Shown: positions 52,872 through 61,709 of the stretch, piece after piece
Numbering within the stretch: the first letter of the stretch is position 1
Layout of the letters: each line of letters starts with the position of its first letter
Assembly: GCF_000519185.1 (NCBI RefSeq)
Contig: NZ_JAFA01000012.1
Location: 62,001-126,000 of the forward strand
Source of the DNA: Paraburkholderia nodosa DSM 21604
GTDB taxonomy: Bacteria > Pseudomonadota > Gammaproteobacteria > Burkholderiales > Burkholderiaceae
Direction of reading: 5' to 3'
DNA length: 64,000 bases
The notes under the pieces: model-generated
What the model was told of the DNA's origin: nothing
What the model saw: only the letters and a program-made list of their open reading frames with translations
Databases searched by the model: none
Program-made: the position numbers and the translations under genes

Positions 52872-53762
52872 ATGAAAATCGGATTTGTCGGGCTGGGCCA
52901 CATGGGCGCGCCGATGGCGCTCAACCTGCTCAAGGCGGGACATACGGTGGCGGTGTTCGACTTGAGCGCGAGCGCGTTGCAAACGCTCGCCGAGGCCGGC
53001 GCGCAGAAGGCCGCATCGGCGAAGGCGGCGGCAAGCGGCGCGGAGTGTGTCATCACGATGCTGCCCGCCGCGGCGCACGTGCGCAGCGTGCTCACAGCGG
53101 AAGACGGCGTGCTGGCGGGCATCGCGAAGGGCGTGACGATCATCGATTCGAGCACGATCGATCCCGCGAGCGTCAAGGAGTTCGCGAAGCTGGCCGAGGC
53201 GCAGGGGAACGCGTTCGTCGATGCGCCGGTGTCGGGCGGCACGGGCGGCGCGGCGGCGGGGACGCTCACCTTCATGGTGGGCGGTAGCGCCGCGCACTAC
53301 GAGAGCGTGAAGCCGGTGCTCTCGGGCATGGGCAAGAACATCGTCCATTGCGGCGAGACGGGCACGGGGCAGGTGGCGAAGATCTGCAACAACCTCGTAC
53401 TGGGCATCACGATGGCCGGAGTGGCCGAAGCGATGGCGCTGGGCGAGGCGCTCGGCATCGACCCGAAAGTGCTGGGCGGCATCATGAACACGTCCACGGG
53501 CCGCTGCTGGAGTTCGGATACCTACAACCCGTATCCGGGCGTGATCGAGGCAGCGCCGTCTTCACGCGGCTACACGGGCGGCTTCGGCACGGACCTCATG
53601 CTCAAGGACCTGGGTCTCGCCACCGACGCTGCCAAAGGCGCGCATCAGCCCGCGTACATGGGGGCGCTTGCGCAGCAGCTTTATCAGGCCATGAGCAGCC
53701 ATGGCGACGGCAAGCTCGACTTCTCGGCGATCATCAAGCTGTATCGCGCCGGGAAAGGTTGA
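52872..53762 (+). CDS. mmsB: 3-hydroxyisobutyrate dehydrogenase
   Basis: The 296-aa NAD+-dependent enzyme oxidises 3-hydroxyisobutyrate to methylmalonate semialdehyde, the step before MmsA. Visible are GFVGLGHMG (residues 4-12) for dinucleotide binding, DAPVSGGTGGAAAGTL for substrate, and catalytic K170 in GQVAKICNN. It is of normal length and co-transcribed with mmsA, ending at the terminator at 53788. Confidence 0.96.
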   Translation: MKIGFVGLGHMGAPMALNLLKAGHTVAVFDLSASALQTLAEAGAQKAASAKAAASGAECVITMLPAAAHVRSVLTAEDGVLAGIAKGVTIIDSSTIDPASVKEFAKLAEAQGNAFVDAPVSGGTGGAAAGTLTFMVGGSAAHYESVKPVLSGMGKNIVHCGETGTGQVAKICNNLVLGITMAGVAEAMALGEALGIDPKVLGGIMNTSTGRCWSSDTYNPYPGVIEAAPSSRGYTGGFGTDLMLKDLGLATDAAKGAHQPAYMGALAQQLYQAMSSHGDGKLDFSAIIKLYRAGKG

Positions 53763-53787
53763 GGCACGTAGTTTCGAGTCGCAAAAG

Positions 53788-53812
53788 GCGCGCTGCGAAG
53801 CGCGCTTTTTTT
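53788..53812 (+). terminator. intrinsic terminator of mmsAB
   Basis: GCGCGC-TGCGAA-GCGCGC stem-loop followed by T7, 25 bp after the mmsB stop. It lies between convergent genes and may serve both. Confidence 0.8.
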
Positions 53813-53825
53813 CGACCGTATTTTT

Positions 53826-54881
53826 TTAGGCCTTGATGCGGGCCTCGACGCGCGCGAAGAGCCGCTTGAACCAGACGCCGAGCAGCGCATTCGAAGGCGC
53901 GAGTGCGGTGGAGCAGGCAAGAATGCGATAGACATCGTTGCGCGTGACCTTCGAGGTTTTCGCGGGATCGAGCCAGTCGTCGTTCTCGACGAGGCGTTCG
54001 AGCGTTTCGAGGCCGATGAGAATGGGCCAGAGGCAGGCGAGACGGAGACGCACCGAAAGGCGCGGCAGCGCGAACGTATAGTCGATGGCCGCGCGGAAAT
54101 GATCGAGCGCGATGCGCACGAGTTCGAGCATGATCGGCCGTGCGCGCGCCGAGGCGCCGGGCTGCAGCAGGTCCTGCGCGGTGAGCCCCGCCTGGGCCAG
54201 CATCGAAGCGGGCAGATAGCAGCGGCCAATGCGCAGATCCTTACCGCAGTCCCGCAGCACGTTCACCATCTGCAAGGCCTTGCCGAAGCGGATGCCGCGC
54301 ACGTACATGGTTTGTTCCAGCGAGGGCGCGAGCGTGCCGGGCAAGTGCATGTAGGTCATCTTCGTCCAGAACTCGCCAACGCAGCCCGCCACGAGATAGG
54401 TGTAGCGGTCGAGTTCGTCCCATGTGTTGAGCGCGGCCACCTGGCCCGAACGCTCGTCGGGGAACGTGCGGAGATCGAACTCCATGCCTTCGGTGAGCGT
54501 CGTGACGATCTCGCGCACGGCCTGGCGGTCGGCCTCGTCGAGTTGCGCGAGCACGTCGAGCGCGCCGCCCAGCGATTCGAGCAGCAGCTTCTCGTCCGAT
54601 TGCGTCTGCTGGCCCGCAACCTCGCCCGCGAGATCGGCGAGCAGGGTGTCATGGTTCATCGCGCCGTTCACGCGCTCGCGCAGCGCGAGCAGCAGGGCGA
54701 GGCGCCGCTCGGGCGGGATCAGCGCGGTGTCGGCAATGGTGTCGGCGGCGCGCGCGAGCAGATAGGCTTCGCCCACGGGGTCGCGCATGCCGGCGGGCAG
54801 CACGCGCATCGTGAGGTAGAACGAACGGGAAACGCCTTTGAGCAACGGGCCCAACAGGAAGGCCCGGGTAGAATTCTGCAT
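53826..54881 (-). CDS. squalene/phytoene synthase family protein
   Basis: The 351-aa enzyme of the trans-isoprenyl head-to-head synthases keeps both Asp-rich motifs: D47-T-I-A-D51 and D211-C-G-K-D215, with SRSFYLTMRVLP and EGMEFDLRTF around. It probably condenses farnesyl diphosphate towards squalene, a hopanoid precursor; length is nearer to squalene synthase than to the shorter HpnC/HpnD pair (about 280 aa). No other hpn gene is in the window. Start at Met 54881 is chosen; longer frames reach 55145 without family support. Confidence 0.85.
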   Translation of the reverse strand: MQNSTRAFLLGPLLKGVSRSFYLTMRVLPAGMRDPVGEAYLLARAADTIADTALIPPERRLALLLALRERVNGAMNHDTLLADLAGEVAGQQTQSDEKLLLESLGGALDVLAQLDEADRQAVREIVTTLTEGMEFDLRTFPDERSGQVAALNTWDELDRYTYLVAGCVGEFWTKMTYMHLPGTLAPSLEQTMYVRGIRFGKALQMVNVLRDCGKDLRIGRCYLPASMLAQAGLTAQDLLQPGASARARPIMLELVRIALDHFRAAIDYTFALPRLSVRLRLACLWPILIGLETLERLVENDDWLDPAKTSKVTRNDVYRILACSTALAPSNALLGVWFKRLFARVEARIKA

Positions 54882-54952
54882 GTCGGATAGGGGCAGCGGG
54901 GGACGGATCGGACGCAGCCGCATTGTATCGTGGACGAGGGAGACGAGGCCCG

Positions 54953-55696
54953 TTGAGACCCGAACGCGCGTTTTACGACCTCCAGGTGGGTTTCGCGCGC
55001 ACGGCGGCGCGCCTGGCGGACACGCCGCTCGCGGCGGCGTTGCTCGACTGCACGAACCTCTATGTGCGGTTCGGCGCGGGGCGCACCTTCGATCACACGC
55101 ATCCGCTCTGGGCCGCCTATATAGAGGGTCTTGATGAGCACGCAAGCGTTGCGGAGCAGTGCGAGTGGACGTGGCGTTACTTGCAGCGTTGCCCGACCCA
55201 TCTGGCGGCGCCTGAGGTCGCCCTGACGGTTGGCTGCTTCTCTTGCGCGCAGGAACCGCATGGCGGGGTTCGTCTGCATTTCAATGCCCAAACCGACAAC
55301 GGCATGTCGCCGCTCGATGCCCGGCAACTCGCCGAGCGGCAAGGCGAGTTGCGGACGTTAATCGACCAGCTGCGCGGGCAACTGCGCGAAAGCGGTCGTG
55401 CGTCGAGCGACGTGCTCGTCCACGGCACTTCCTGGCTCTACAACGTGCCCGCTTACCGGCGGATCTTTCCAGCGGCCTATATTGCGAGTGCGCAGCCCGT
55501 CGCCCGCCTGCGTGCGCTCTCGCTTTGGGGCCAATTTCTCGACCGTAACGGCTGCGTGCGCAACGAGGCGGCCGCGATGCTGCTCGCGCGCATCGAACGT
55601 GCAAGTGCCTTCGCGGAACTTTTGTCTTGCTTTCCCTTACAGGCGCTAGCGGTACAGGCGAGCGTCGAGGTGTTTGCCGATAGAAAGCGAACGTAA
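54953..55696 (+). CDS. hypothetical protein (247 aa) divergent from the squalene synthase gene
   Basis: The 247-aa protein from TTG 54953 (GAGACGAGGCC in front) has no ATG near the start, but good coding pattern throughout. It contains DLQVGFARTAARLADTPL, SCAQEPHGGVRLHFNAQTDNG and WGQFLDRNGCVRNEAA. No signal peptide. I do not recognise the family; TTG 54923 would add ten residues. It is divergent from the squalene synthase gene with 71 bp between, so they may share regulation. Confidence 0.6.
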   Translation: MRPERAFYDLQVGFARTAARLADTPLAAALLDCTNLYVRFGAGRTFDHTHPLWAAYIEGLDEHASVAEQCEWTWRYLQRCPTHLAAPEVALTVGCFSCAQEPHGGVRLHFNAQTDNGMSPLDARQLAERQGELRTLIDQLRGQLRESGRASSDVLVHGTSWLYNVPAYRRIFPAAYIASAQPVARLRALSLWGQFLDRNGCVRNEAAAMLLARIERASAFAELLSCFPLQALAVQASVEVFADRKRT

Positions 55697-55709
55697 CCGA
55701 TACGGTTAC
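55693..55709. promoter_or_regulatory. operator-like palindrome
   Basis: GTAACCG-ATA-CGGTTAC is a perfect 7-bp inverted repeat with 3-bp centre, overlapping the stop codon of the gene before and followed by AAAAATTTTT. It could be an operator for the 132-aa gene 225 bp downstream, or a weak terminator. Confidence 0.3.
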
Positions 55710-55934
55710 CAAAAATTTTTCAAGGCAACCGTGACAGCGTGCAGGCGAGAGGAGATTGAAAGCCGCTGCATGCATGCAGGGCATTGGCCCGGCGCGCAAA
55801 TGGGTGCGTGCGAAACGACCGGACCCGGCCCTTGCGCAATATTGATGAAAGTAATCCCTGTAATGCAGGGGTAACGCGCACATCGCGCCCAGCGCACTAG
55901 ACTCCGCCGATGCTTTTGTCACGGAGCGCCGCTC

Positions 55935-56333
55935 ATGCCCTCGTCCCCGGCTCTTGCCATTCATTCCCTGCGCGATTTCGAGCTGACTGCGGACGGCCAG
56001 TACCTGATGGTGAACGGCAATCAGCCGGACAGCGTCGCGCTGCATTGCTCGGTGATGCATGAACTGCTCGCCGCGCTTTCCAACGCGATTGGCCGCTCCG
56101 AGCGCATCCGCCACAAGACCGCGAGCGTGAAGTTCACCATGCCCTGCGAGGCCTGGGAGGTCGGCCGCGAGTCGGGCGACGTGCAGCATCTCGTGGTGAG
56201 TTTTCGTCTGCCCGGCGGCGCCGAATTGTCGTTCCGTCTGCAGCCTGCGCAAGCCGTGCACATGACCGAGGTGCTCTCGCTCGCAACGGGGCTCGCCAAG
56301 ATGCGCCTGCCTGGCCGCGCGAGCATGCAATAG
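55935..56333 (+). CDS. hypothetical protein (132 aa)
   Basis: The 132-aa soluble protein has no signal or membrane segment. It has a beta-strand-rich region (LHCSVMHELLAALSNAIGRSE is the single long helix; VVSFRLPGGAELSFRL are strands) and no known motif. It lies before bamA with a gap of 138 bp on the same strand. CACGGAGCG before the ATG supports the start. Confidence 0.6.
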   Translation: MPSSPALAIHSLRDFELTADGQYLMVNGNQPDSVALHCSVMHELLAALSNAIGRSERIRHKTASVKFTMPCEAWEVGRESGDVQHLVVSFRLPGGAELSFRLQPAQAVHMTEVLSLATGLAKMRLPGRASMQ

Positions 56334-56471
56334 GCGTGGCGCGCCGGCCTCGCCTGGCGCATCCGTTGTACACCCCGCATCCGTGGATGCCGGCCCCGCG
56401 CGTCTCGCGCCGGTAATGGCGCATTCGGCACTTTCAAGGCTCTTTCGTTGGCTTCACATTCGACCTCCCGC

Positions 56472-58787
56472 ATGACGGCATCAACTACCACGGCGCGCTA
56501 TGCACGCGCACTGACTCTCGCCGGCTTCGGCATCGGCGTGACCGCTGCGGCGCACGCCACCGAGCCCTTCGTGGTCCAGGATATCCGCATCGACGGGCTG
56601 ACGCGCATCGAGCCCGGCACCGTGTTCGCCTATCTGCCGATCAAGCAGGGCGAGACCTTCACCGACGACAAGGCCTCCGACGCCATTCGCGCGCTCTACG
56701 CGACGAGCCTGTTCAGCGACGTGCGCATTTCCACACAGGGCCGCACGGTGGTCGTGCAGGTGCAGGAGCGGCCCGCAATCGGCACGATCGACTTCGCGGG
56801 TATCAAGGAATTCGATAAGGACAACTTGGCGAAGGCGCTCAAGTCGGTCGGTCTCTCGCCGGGCCAGAGCTACGACAAGGCGCTCGTCGACAAGGCGGAG
56901 CAGGAACTCAAGCGACAGTACCTCACGCGCGGCTACTACGCGGCAGAAGTCACGACCACGGTCACGCCGATCGACCGCAATCGTGTCGGGCTGCTGTTCT
57001 CCGTGGTGGAAGGGCCGAGCGCGAAGATCCGCCAGATCAATTTCATCGGCAACAACACGTTCAGCGGCGGCACGCTGCTCGATGAAATGCAGCTCTCCAC
57101 GCCGAACTGGTTCTCGTGGTACACGAAGAACGACCTGTACTCGAAGGAAAAGCTCACTGGCGACCTCGACAACGTGCGCTCGTACTATCTCGACCGCGGC
57201 TATCTGGAGTTCAATATCGATTCGACGCAGGTTTCGCTGTCGCCCGACAAGAAGGACATGTATCTGACGATCGGGATTCACGAGGGCGAGCCCTACACGA
57301 TCTCGAGCGTGAAGATGGCCGGTAATCTGCTTGACCGCGAGGCGGAGTTGAAAAAACTCGTGGGCATCAAGCCGGGGCAGCGTTTTTCGGCGCAAAAGCT
57401 CAAGGACACGACCAAGGCGATCGTGGACAAGCTCGGCGAATACGGCTACGCATTCGCGACCGTGAACGCGCTGCCGGAAATCGACCAGAAGGACCACACG
57501 GTTGCGCTCACGCTACAGGTCGATCCGAGCCGACGCGTGTACGTGCGCCGCGTGAACGTCACTGGCAATACACGCACGCGCGACGAAGTCGTGCGCCGCG
57601 AAATGCGCCAGCTCGAAAGCTCGTGGTTCGATTCGAACCGTCTCGCGCTTTCGAAGGACCGCATCAACCGCCTTGGCTACTTTACCGACGTGGACGTGAC
57701 CACGGTGCCGGTGGAAGGCACGCCGGACGAGGTGGACGTGAACGTGAAAGTGACCGAGAAGCCCACCGGCACGCTTTCGCTGGGCCTTGGCTACGGTTCG
57801 GGCGAAGGGCCGATCATCTCGGCGGGTATTTCGCAGGACAACGTGTTCGGCTCCGGCAATAGCCTCTCGCTGAACGTGAATACGGCCACGACGTACCGTA
57901 CGCTCTCAGTCACGCAGGTTGATCCGTATTTCACGGTGGACGGCATCAAGCGCATTACCGACGTCTACTACCGCACGACCGAGCCGCTTTACTACTCGAG
58001 CACGAACGACACGAGCTTTCGCATCATTTCGTATGGCGCGGACATGAAGTTCGGCATTCCGTTCTCCGAGACCGACATGGTGTATTTCGGCCTCGGCATC
58101 GAGCAGGACCGCCTCGACGTCGATTCCAGCACGCCGCAGACCTATATCGACTATGTGAACGAGTTCGGGCGCGTCTCGAACACGGTGCCGCTCACCGTGG
58201 GCTGGTCGCGCGACAACCGCGACAGCGCGCTGGTGCCGAGCCGCGGCTACTATGCGCAGGCCAACGCCGAATACGGCACGCCGGCTGGCACGCAGTACTA
58301 CAAGGGCGATGCGCAAATGCAGTATTACTACTCATTCGCGCGCGGCTTCGTGCTGGGGCTGAACTTCCAGGGCGGCTACGGCAACGGGTTGGGTGGCAAG
58401 CCGTATCCGATCTTCAAGAACTACTATGCGGGCGGTATTGGGTCGGTGCGGGGCTATGAGTCGGGCTCGCTCGGGCCGCGCGATACTACGACGAACGATC
58501 CTATCGGCGGATCGAAGATGGTAGTGGGTAATATCGAGTTGACGTTCCCGCTGCCCGGCACGGGTTATGACCGCACGCTGCGTGTTTTCACGTTCGTGGA
58601 TGGCGGTAATGTGTGGGGCACGGAAGGCAGCAGCACTGGGGCGAATGGCTTGCGGTACAGCTATGGCGCGGGGCTTGAATGGATCTCGCCGATCGGGCCG
58701 CTCAAGCTTGATCTGGGCTTCCCGATCGTCAAGCACGCGGGTGATCAGTATCAGAAGTTTCAGTTTCAGATTGGGACTTCGTTTTGA
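56472..58787 (+). CDS. bamA: outer-membrane assembly factor BamA (orphan or second copy)
   Basis: The 771-aa protein has a signal peptide (about 1-31, ending AAHA), five POTRA domains (about residues 32-420) and a 16-strand C-terminal beta-barrel ending in Phe. The loop-6 motif VRGYESG (about residue 659) is present, as in functional BamA. BamA folds and inserts outer-membrane proteins. The usual rseP-bamA-skp-lpxD-fabZ-lpxA neighbours are missing, so this is probably an additional paralogue rather than the essential copy. Start ATG 56472 is chosen over TTG 56448. Confidence 0.92.
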   Translation: MTASTTTARYARALTLAGFGIGVTAAAHATEPFVVQDIRIDGLTRIEPGTVFAYLPIKQGETFTDDKASDAIRALYATSLFSDVRISTQGRTVVVQVQERPAIGTIDFAGIKEFDKDNLAKALKSVGLSPGQSYDKALVDKAEQELKRQYLTRGYYAAEVTTTVTPIDRNRVGLLFSVVEGPSAKIRQINFIGNNTFSGGTLLDEMQLSTPNWFSWYTKNDLYSKEKLTGDLDNVRSYYLDRGYLEFNIDSTQVSLSPDKKDMYLTIGIHEGEPYTISSVKMAGNLLDREAELKKLVGIKPGQRFSAQKLKDTTKAIVDKLGEYGYAFATVNALPEIDQKDHTVALTLQVDPSRRVYVRRVNVTGNTRTRDEVVRREMRQLESSWFDSNRLALSKDRINRLGYFTDVDVTTVPVEGTPDEVDVNVKVTEKPTGTLSLGLGYGSGEGPIISAGISQDNVFGSGNSLSLNVNTATTYRTLSVTQVDPYFTVDGIKRITDVYYRTTEPLYYSSTNDTSFRIISYGADMKFGIPFSETDMVYFGLGIEQDRLDVDSSTPQTYIDYVNEFGRVSNTVPLTVGWSRDNRDSALVPSRGYYAQANAEYGTPAGTQYYKGDAQMQYYYSFARGFVLGLNFQGGYGNGLGGKPYPIFKNYYAGGIGSVRGYESGSLGPRDTTTNDPIGGSKMVVGNIELTFPLPGTGYDRTLRVFTFVDGGNVWGTEGSSTGANGLRYSYGAGLEWISPIGPLKLDLGFPIVKHAGDQYQKFQFQIGTSF

Positions 58788-58815
58788 GCTTTTTTTGCGG
58801 TTCTTTTGTGGGTTT

Positions 58816-59366
58816 GGCCTTTTCTTTTATTCGCGTCGGTATGCAGGCGTTGCCCCTGTGCGGGGCGGCACCTACTTTTCTTTGCCGCGGCAAAGAAAAG
58901 TAGGCAAAAGAAAGCCGCTTAAACCGCTAGCGCCTGCCACGGTTCACCTCGCACCATTAATGGTGAATGGCTCCGGAGCGTCTGTCACCTCGCACCTTCA
59001 AGGTTAGTGACAAGGCAGTCATTCATCCCGCTGCTCGCTACGCGCGCTGTGGTCGGGTCTGCATGGGAAACCAAGGGGCGTTGCCAGGCTTCGCGAGAAT
59101 GCACGCGCACCAATGGTTTTTGGTTATGCCCTTCGGCGCGCGGAGCGCCGCCGGAAGGATGAGCGCCTTGTCACTCCGTTTGAGGGCGAGTGGCGACAGA
59201 CGCTCCGGAGCCATTCACTATCTACGGCGAGATGTGAACCGTGGCAGGCGCTAGCGGTTTAAGCGGCTTTCTTTTGCCTACTTTTCTTTGCCGCTGGCAA
59301 AGAAAAGTAGGTGCCGCCCCGCACAGGGGCAACGCTAACATACCAACACGAATACAAGGAAAGGCC
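58816..59366. repeat. large imperfect palindrome (two about 208-bp arms), likely a dispersed non-coding repeat element
   Basis: The left arm (58816-59023) is the imperfect reverse complement of the right arm (59159-59366). Both contain GGCGGCACCTACTTTTCTTT, the 34-35-bp palindrome, AAAGCCGCTTAAACCGCTAG, GCGCCTGCCACGGTTCAC, and GAATGGCTCCGGAGCG. The centre (59024-59158) holds unrelated sequence with a CCAAGG/TTGGT-rich part. There is no transposase. The core looks like the repeats seen between genes in Paraburkholderia; family name not certain. Confidence 0.9.
58871..58904. repeat. perfect 34-bp palindrome in the left arm
   Basis: CCTACTTTTCTTTGCC followed by GC and GGCAAAGAAAAGTAGG forms a perfect stem. 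The right arm carries the same unit at 59277-59311 with one extra base (GCT instead of GC) at the centre. Confidence 0.95.
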
Positions 59367-59402
59367 AAAACAGCCAGAACAACAACAAGAAAAAGCAACC
59401 AA

Positions 59403-60353
59403 TCAAATCAGCAACTCAAGCGAGTGATAAAGCCGCCTGCGCTCAGGATTAGCAGAAGCCTCACCAGCATGAATCGCCTCCTTGAGGCATTCCAGAAAGC
59501 ATTCAGCCGCAGCGGAAAGCGGCACACCGCGCCGGGCGACCACGCTCACCACCGTGCGATCCACCTCCTCCTGAAGCGCGAGCGCACGCAAATTGTCGCG
59601 CGCAAACCGCGTTTCCACCAGCGGCCACGGAAAGATACTCACCATATCCGTGTTCATGATAAGCCCCATCGCCACCACGAACGAGTGTGCCAGGTGCACA
59701 TTGTTCGGCATCGGCAGGCCGTGACGCAGGAAGACGTCGTCGGCGATCATCTCCTTGCTTGCAGGGTCCCAGTTGAGCAACCATTCGCAATCCTGAAGTT
59801 CTTTCAGCGATTGCGCATGCGAGAGCGGATGGTCCTTGCGCACCACCACGGCCGACTCTGTGGCGAAGATCGGCGTCTGCGTGAATTCTGCATGCAGCGA
59901 AGCGGGCCCGGGCTTGCCTAGCGAGAAGTCGAGCGAGCCGTCGCGCAGCCGCGGCATCACGATATTGAGCAGGCCTTCGTAGAACTCCAGCTGCATGCCG
60001 GGCATGCGCTCCCGAAACAGCGTGACGGCGTCCGGCAGAAAGGAGAGGGCGAGCCACGGCGTCACGCCGATCGCGAGCTTGCCGCCACCTCGCCCCCGCC
60101 GCGCATCGAGTTCGTCCTGGGCGCGCGACATCTGGTGCACGACCAGCCGCGCATGAACGAGCAGCGCCTGGCCCGCCTCCGTGAACGCAATGCCGTTCGC
60201 GTTGCGCGTGACGAGTGCGATTTGCTGCTCGGCTTCGAGCTCGCGCACCGCCTTTGTTGCTGCAGCTGGCGAGATGCCGAGCGCACGCGCGGCCGCGCGA
60301 ATGCTGCCGGTATCGGCCATGGCGACGAGCGCGCGGAACTGGTGGAACTTCAT
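59403..60353 (-). CDS. LysR-type regulator of the amidohydrolase/transporter pair
   Basis: The 316-aa protein has the HTH (MKFHQFRALVAMADTGS and LGISPAAATKAVRELEAE, residues 1-58) and a LysR effector domain (GKLAIGVTPWLALSFLP). It is divergent from the M20 hydrolase gene with 117 bp between, so it probably controls that gene and the MHS transporter. Effector unknown. Confidence 0.88.
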   Translation of the reverse strand: MKFHQFRALVAMADTGSIRAAARALGISPAAATKAVRELEAEQQIALVTRNANGIAFTEAGQALLVHARLVVHQMSRAQDELDARRGRGGGKLAIGVTPWLALSFLPDAVTLFRERMPGMQLEFYEGLLNIVMPRLRDGSLDFSLGKPGPASLHAEFTQTPIFATESAVVVRKDHPLSHAQSLKELQDCEWLLNWDPASKEMIADDVFLRHGLPMPNNVHLAHSFVVAMGLIMNTDMVSIFPWPLVETRFARDNLRALALQEEVDRTVVSVVARRGVPLSAAAECFLECLKEAIHAGEASANPERRRLYHSLELLI

Positions 60354-60470
60354 AAGGGATAACCCGAGTGCGCACTTCTGGTTGGCGGGCCAACTATTTT
60401 AGGGCTGTCGGCGCCAGACAGACGTCATTATTCTCAAGCGAATTCGTCGTCCCCTCCGGAGAGAATTCGT

Positions 60471-61646
60471 ATGAACACGATGGCTATCCCGGCGGCAATC
60501 GCCGCGATCGAAGAAGAGATGATCGCGCTGCGCCACGAGATCCACGCGCATCCCGAACTGGGCTTCGAGGAATTCGTCACGAGCGACCTCGTCGCGCAGC
60601 GGCTCACCGAGTGGGGCTACGAGGTGCACCGCGGGCTGGGCGGCACGGGTGTCGTAGGCACGCTCAAGGTGGGCGATGGCAGGCAACGCCTCGGCCTGCG
60701 CGCCGACATGGACGCGCTCCCCATCCACGAAAACACCGGCCTCGACTACGCGAGCCGCATTCCCGGCAAGATGCACGCGTGCGGCCACGACGGCCATACG
60801 GCCATGCTGCTCGCGGCGGCGAAGCATCTCGCGCAGTCGCGCAACTTCAGCGGCACGCTGCACCTCATTTTCCAGCCCGCAGAAGAAGGCCTGGGCGGCG
60901 CGAAGCGCATGCTCGACGAAGGCCTTTTCGAGCGCTTTCCCTGCGACGCCGTGTTCGCCATGCACAACATGCCGGGCTTCCCCACGGGCAAGCTCGGCTT
61001 TCGCGCGGGGCCGTTCATGGCCTCGTCGGACACGGTGATCATCGACATCGACGGGCGCGGCGGCCATGGCGCGGTGCCGCATAAGGCGATCGATCCGGTG
61101 GTGGTGTGCGCCAACGTCGTGCTCGCGCTGCAGACCATCGTGTCGCGCAACGTGCCGCCGCTCGACATGGCGATCGTCACCGTGGGCGCGATCCATTCGG
61201 GCGACGCCCCCAACGTGATTCCGCAAACCGCGCAAATGCGCCTCTCGGTGCGCGCGCTGCGCCCCGAAGTGCGCGACTTGCTGCAGGAGCGCATCACGGC
61301 GCTCGTACACGCGCAGGCGAGCGCGTATGGCGCGACGGCGCGCATCGACTATCAGCGCCGCTACCCGGTGCTCGTGAACGACGTGGCGATGACGGACTTC
61401 GCGCAGGACGTGGCGCGCGACTGGCTCGGCGAAGATGGGCTCATTCACGACATGGCGCCGCTCACCGGCAGCGAGGACTTCTCGTTCCTGCTCGAGCGCT
61501 GCGCGGGCAGCTACCTCATCATCGGCAACGGCGACGGGGAGGGCGGCTGCATGGTGCACAACCCCGGCTACGACTTCAACGACGACTGCCTCGCCACCGG
61601 CGCGGCATACTGGGTGCAGCTCGCCGAACGCTTCCTGCGCGGCTGA
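60471..61646 (+). CDS. M20-family amidohydrolase (hippurate hydrolase/N-acyl amino acid hydrolase type)
   Basis: The 391-aa metallo-hydrolase has RADMDALPIHE with metal/catalytic Asp, HACGHDGHTAMLL, FQPAEEG with the catalytic Glu, and a C-terminal TGSEDFSFLLE. It cleaves N-acyl amino acids or indole-acetyl/hippurate-like amides. A small dimerisation domain (residues about 185-300) is present. It is 63 bp before the MHS transporter gene, so uptake and hydrolysis are linked. Confidence 0.93.
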   Translation: MNTMAIPAAIAAIEEEMIALRHEIHAHPELGFEEFVTSDLVAQRLTEWGYEVHRGLGGTGVVGTLKVGDGRQRLGLRADMDALPIHENTGLDYASRIPGKMHACGHDGHTAMLLAAAKHLAQSRNFSGTLHLIFQPAEEGLGGAKRMLDEGLFERFPCDAVFAMHNMPGFPTGKLGFRAGPFMASSDTVIIDIDGRGGHGAVPHKAIDPVVVCANVVLALQTIVSRNVPPLDMAIVTVGAIHSGDAPNVIPQTAQMRLSVRALRPEVRDLLQERITALVHAQASAYGATARIDYQRRYPVLVNDVAMTDFAQDVARDWLGEDGLIHDMAPLTGSEDFSFLLERCAGSYLIIGNGDGEGGCMVHNPGYDFNDDCLATGAAYWVQLAERFLRG

Positions 61647-61709
61647 AGCCCGCAGCCAGCGGGCAATCGCACCACGATAAGAGACACGAGACACACGAGG
61701 AGACACCCG

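Larger units (their letters stand above)
58788..59402. other. intergenic region occupied by a large inverted-repeat element
   Basis: The 615-bp gap between bamA and the LysR gene is nearly filled by the palindromic element at 58816-59366; no coding sequence is supported. Confidence 0.85.

Noticed and set aside
58816..59366. Reading the palindromic element as an insertion sequence
   Set aside because: It has inverted arms but no room for, and no trace of, a transposase gene, so it is described as a non-coding repeat.
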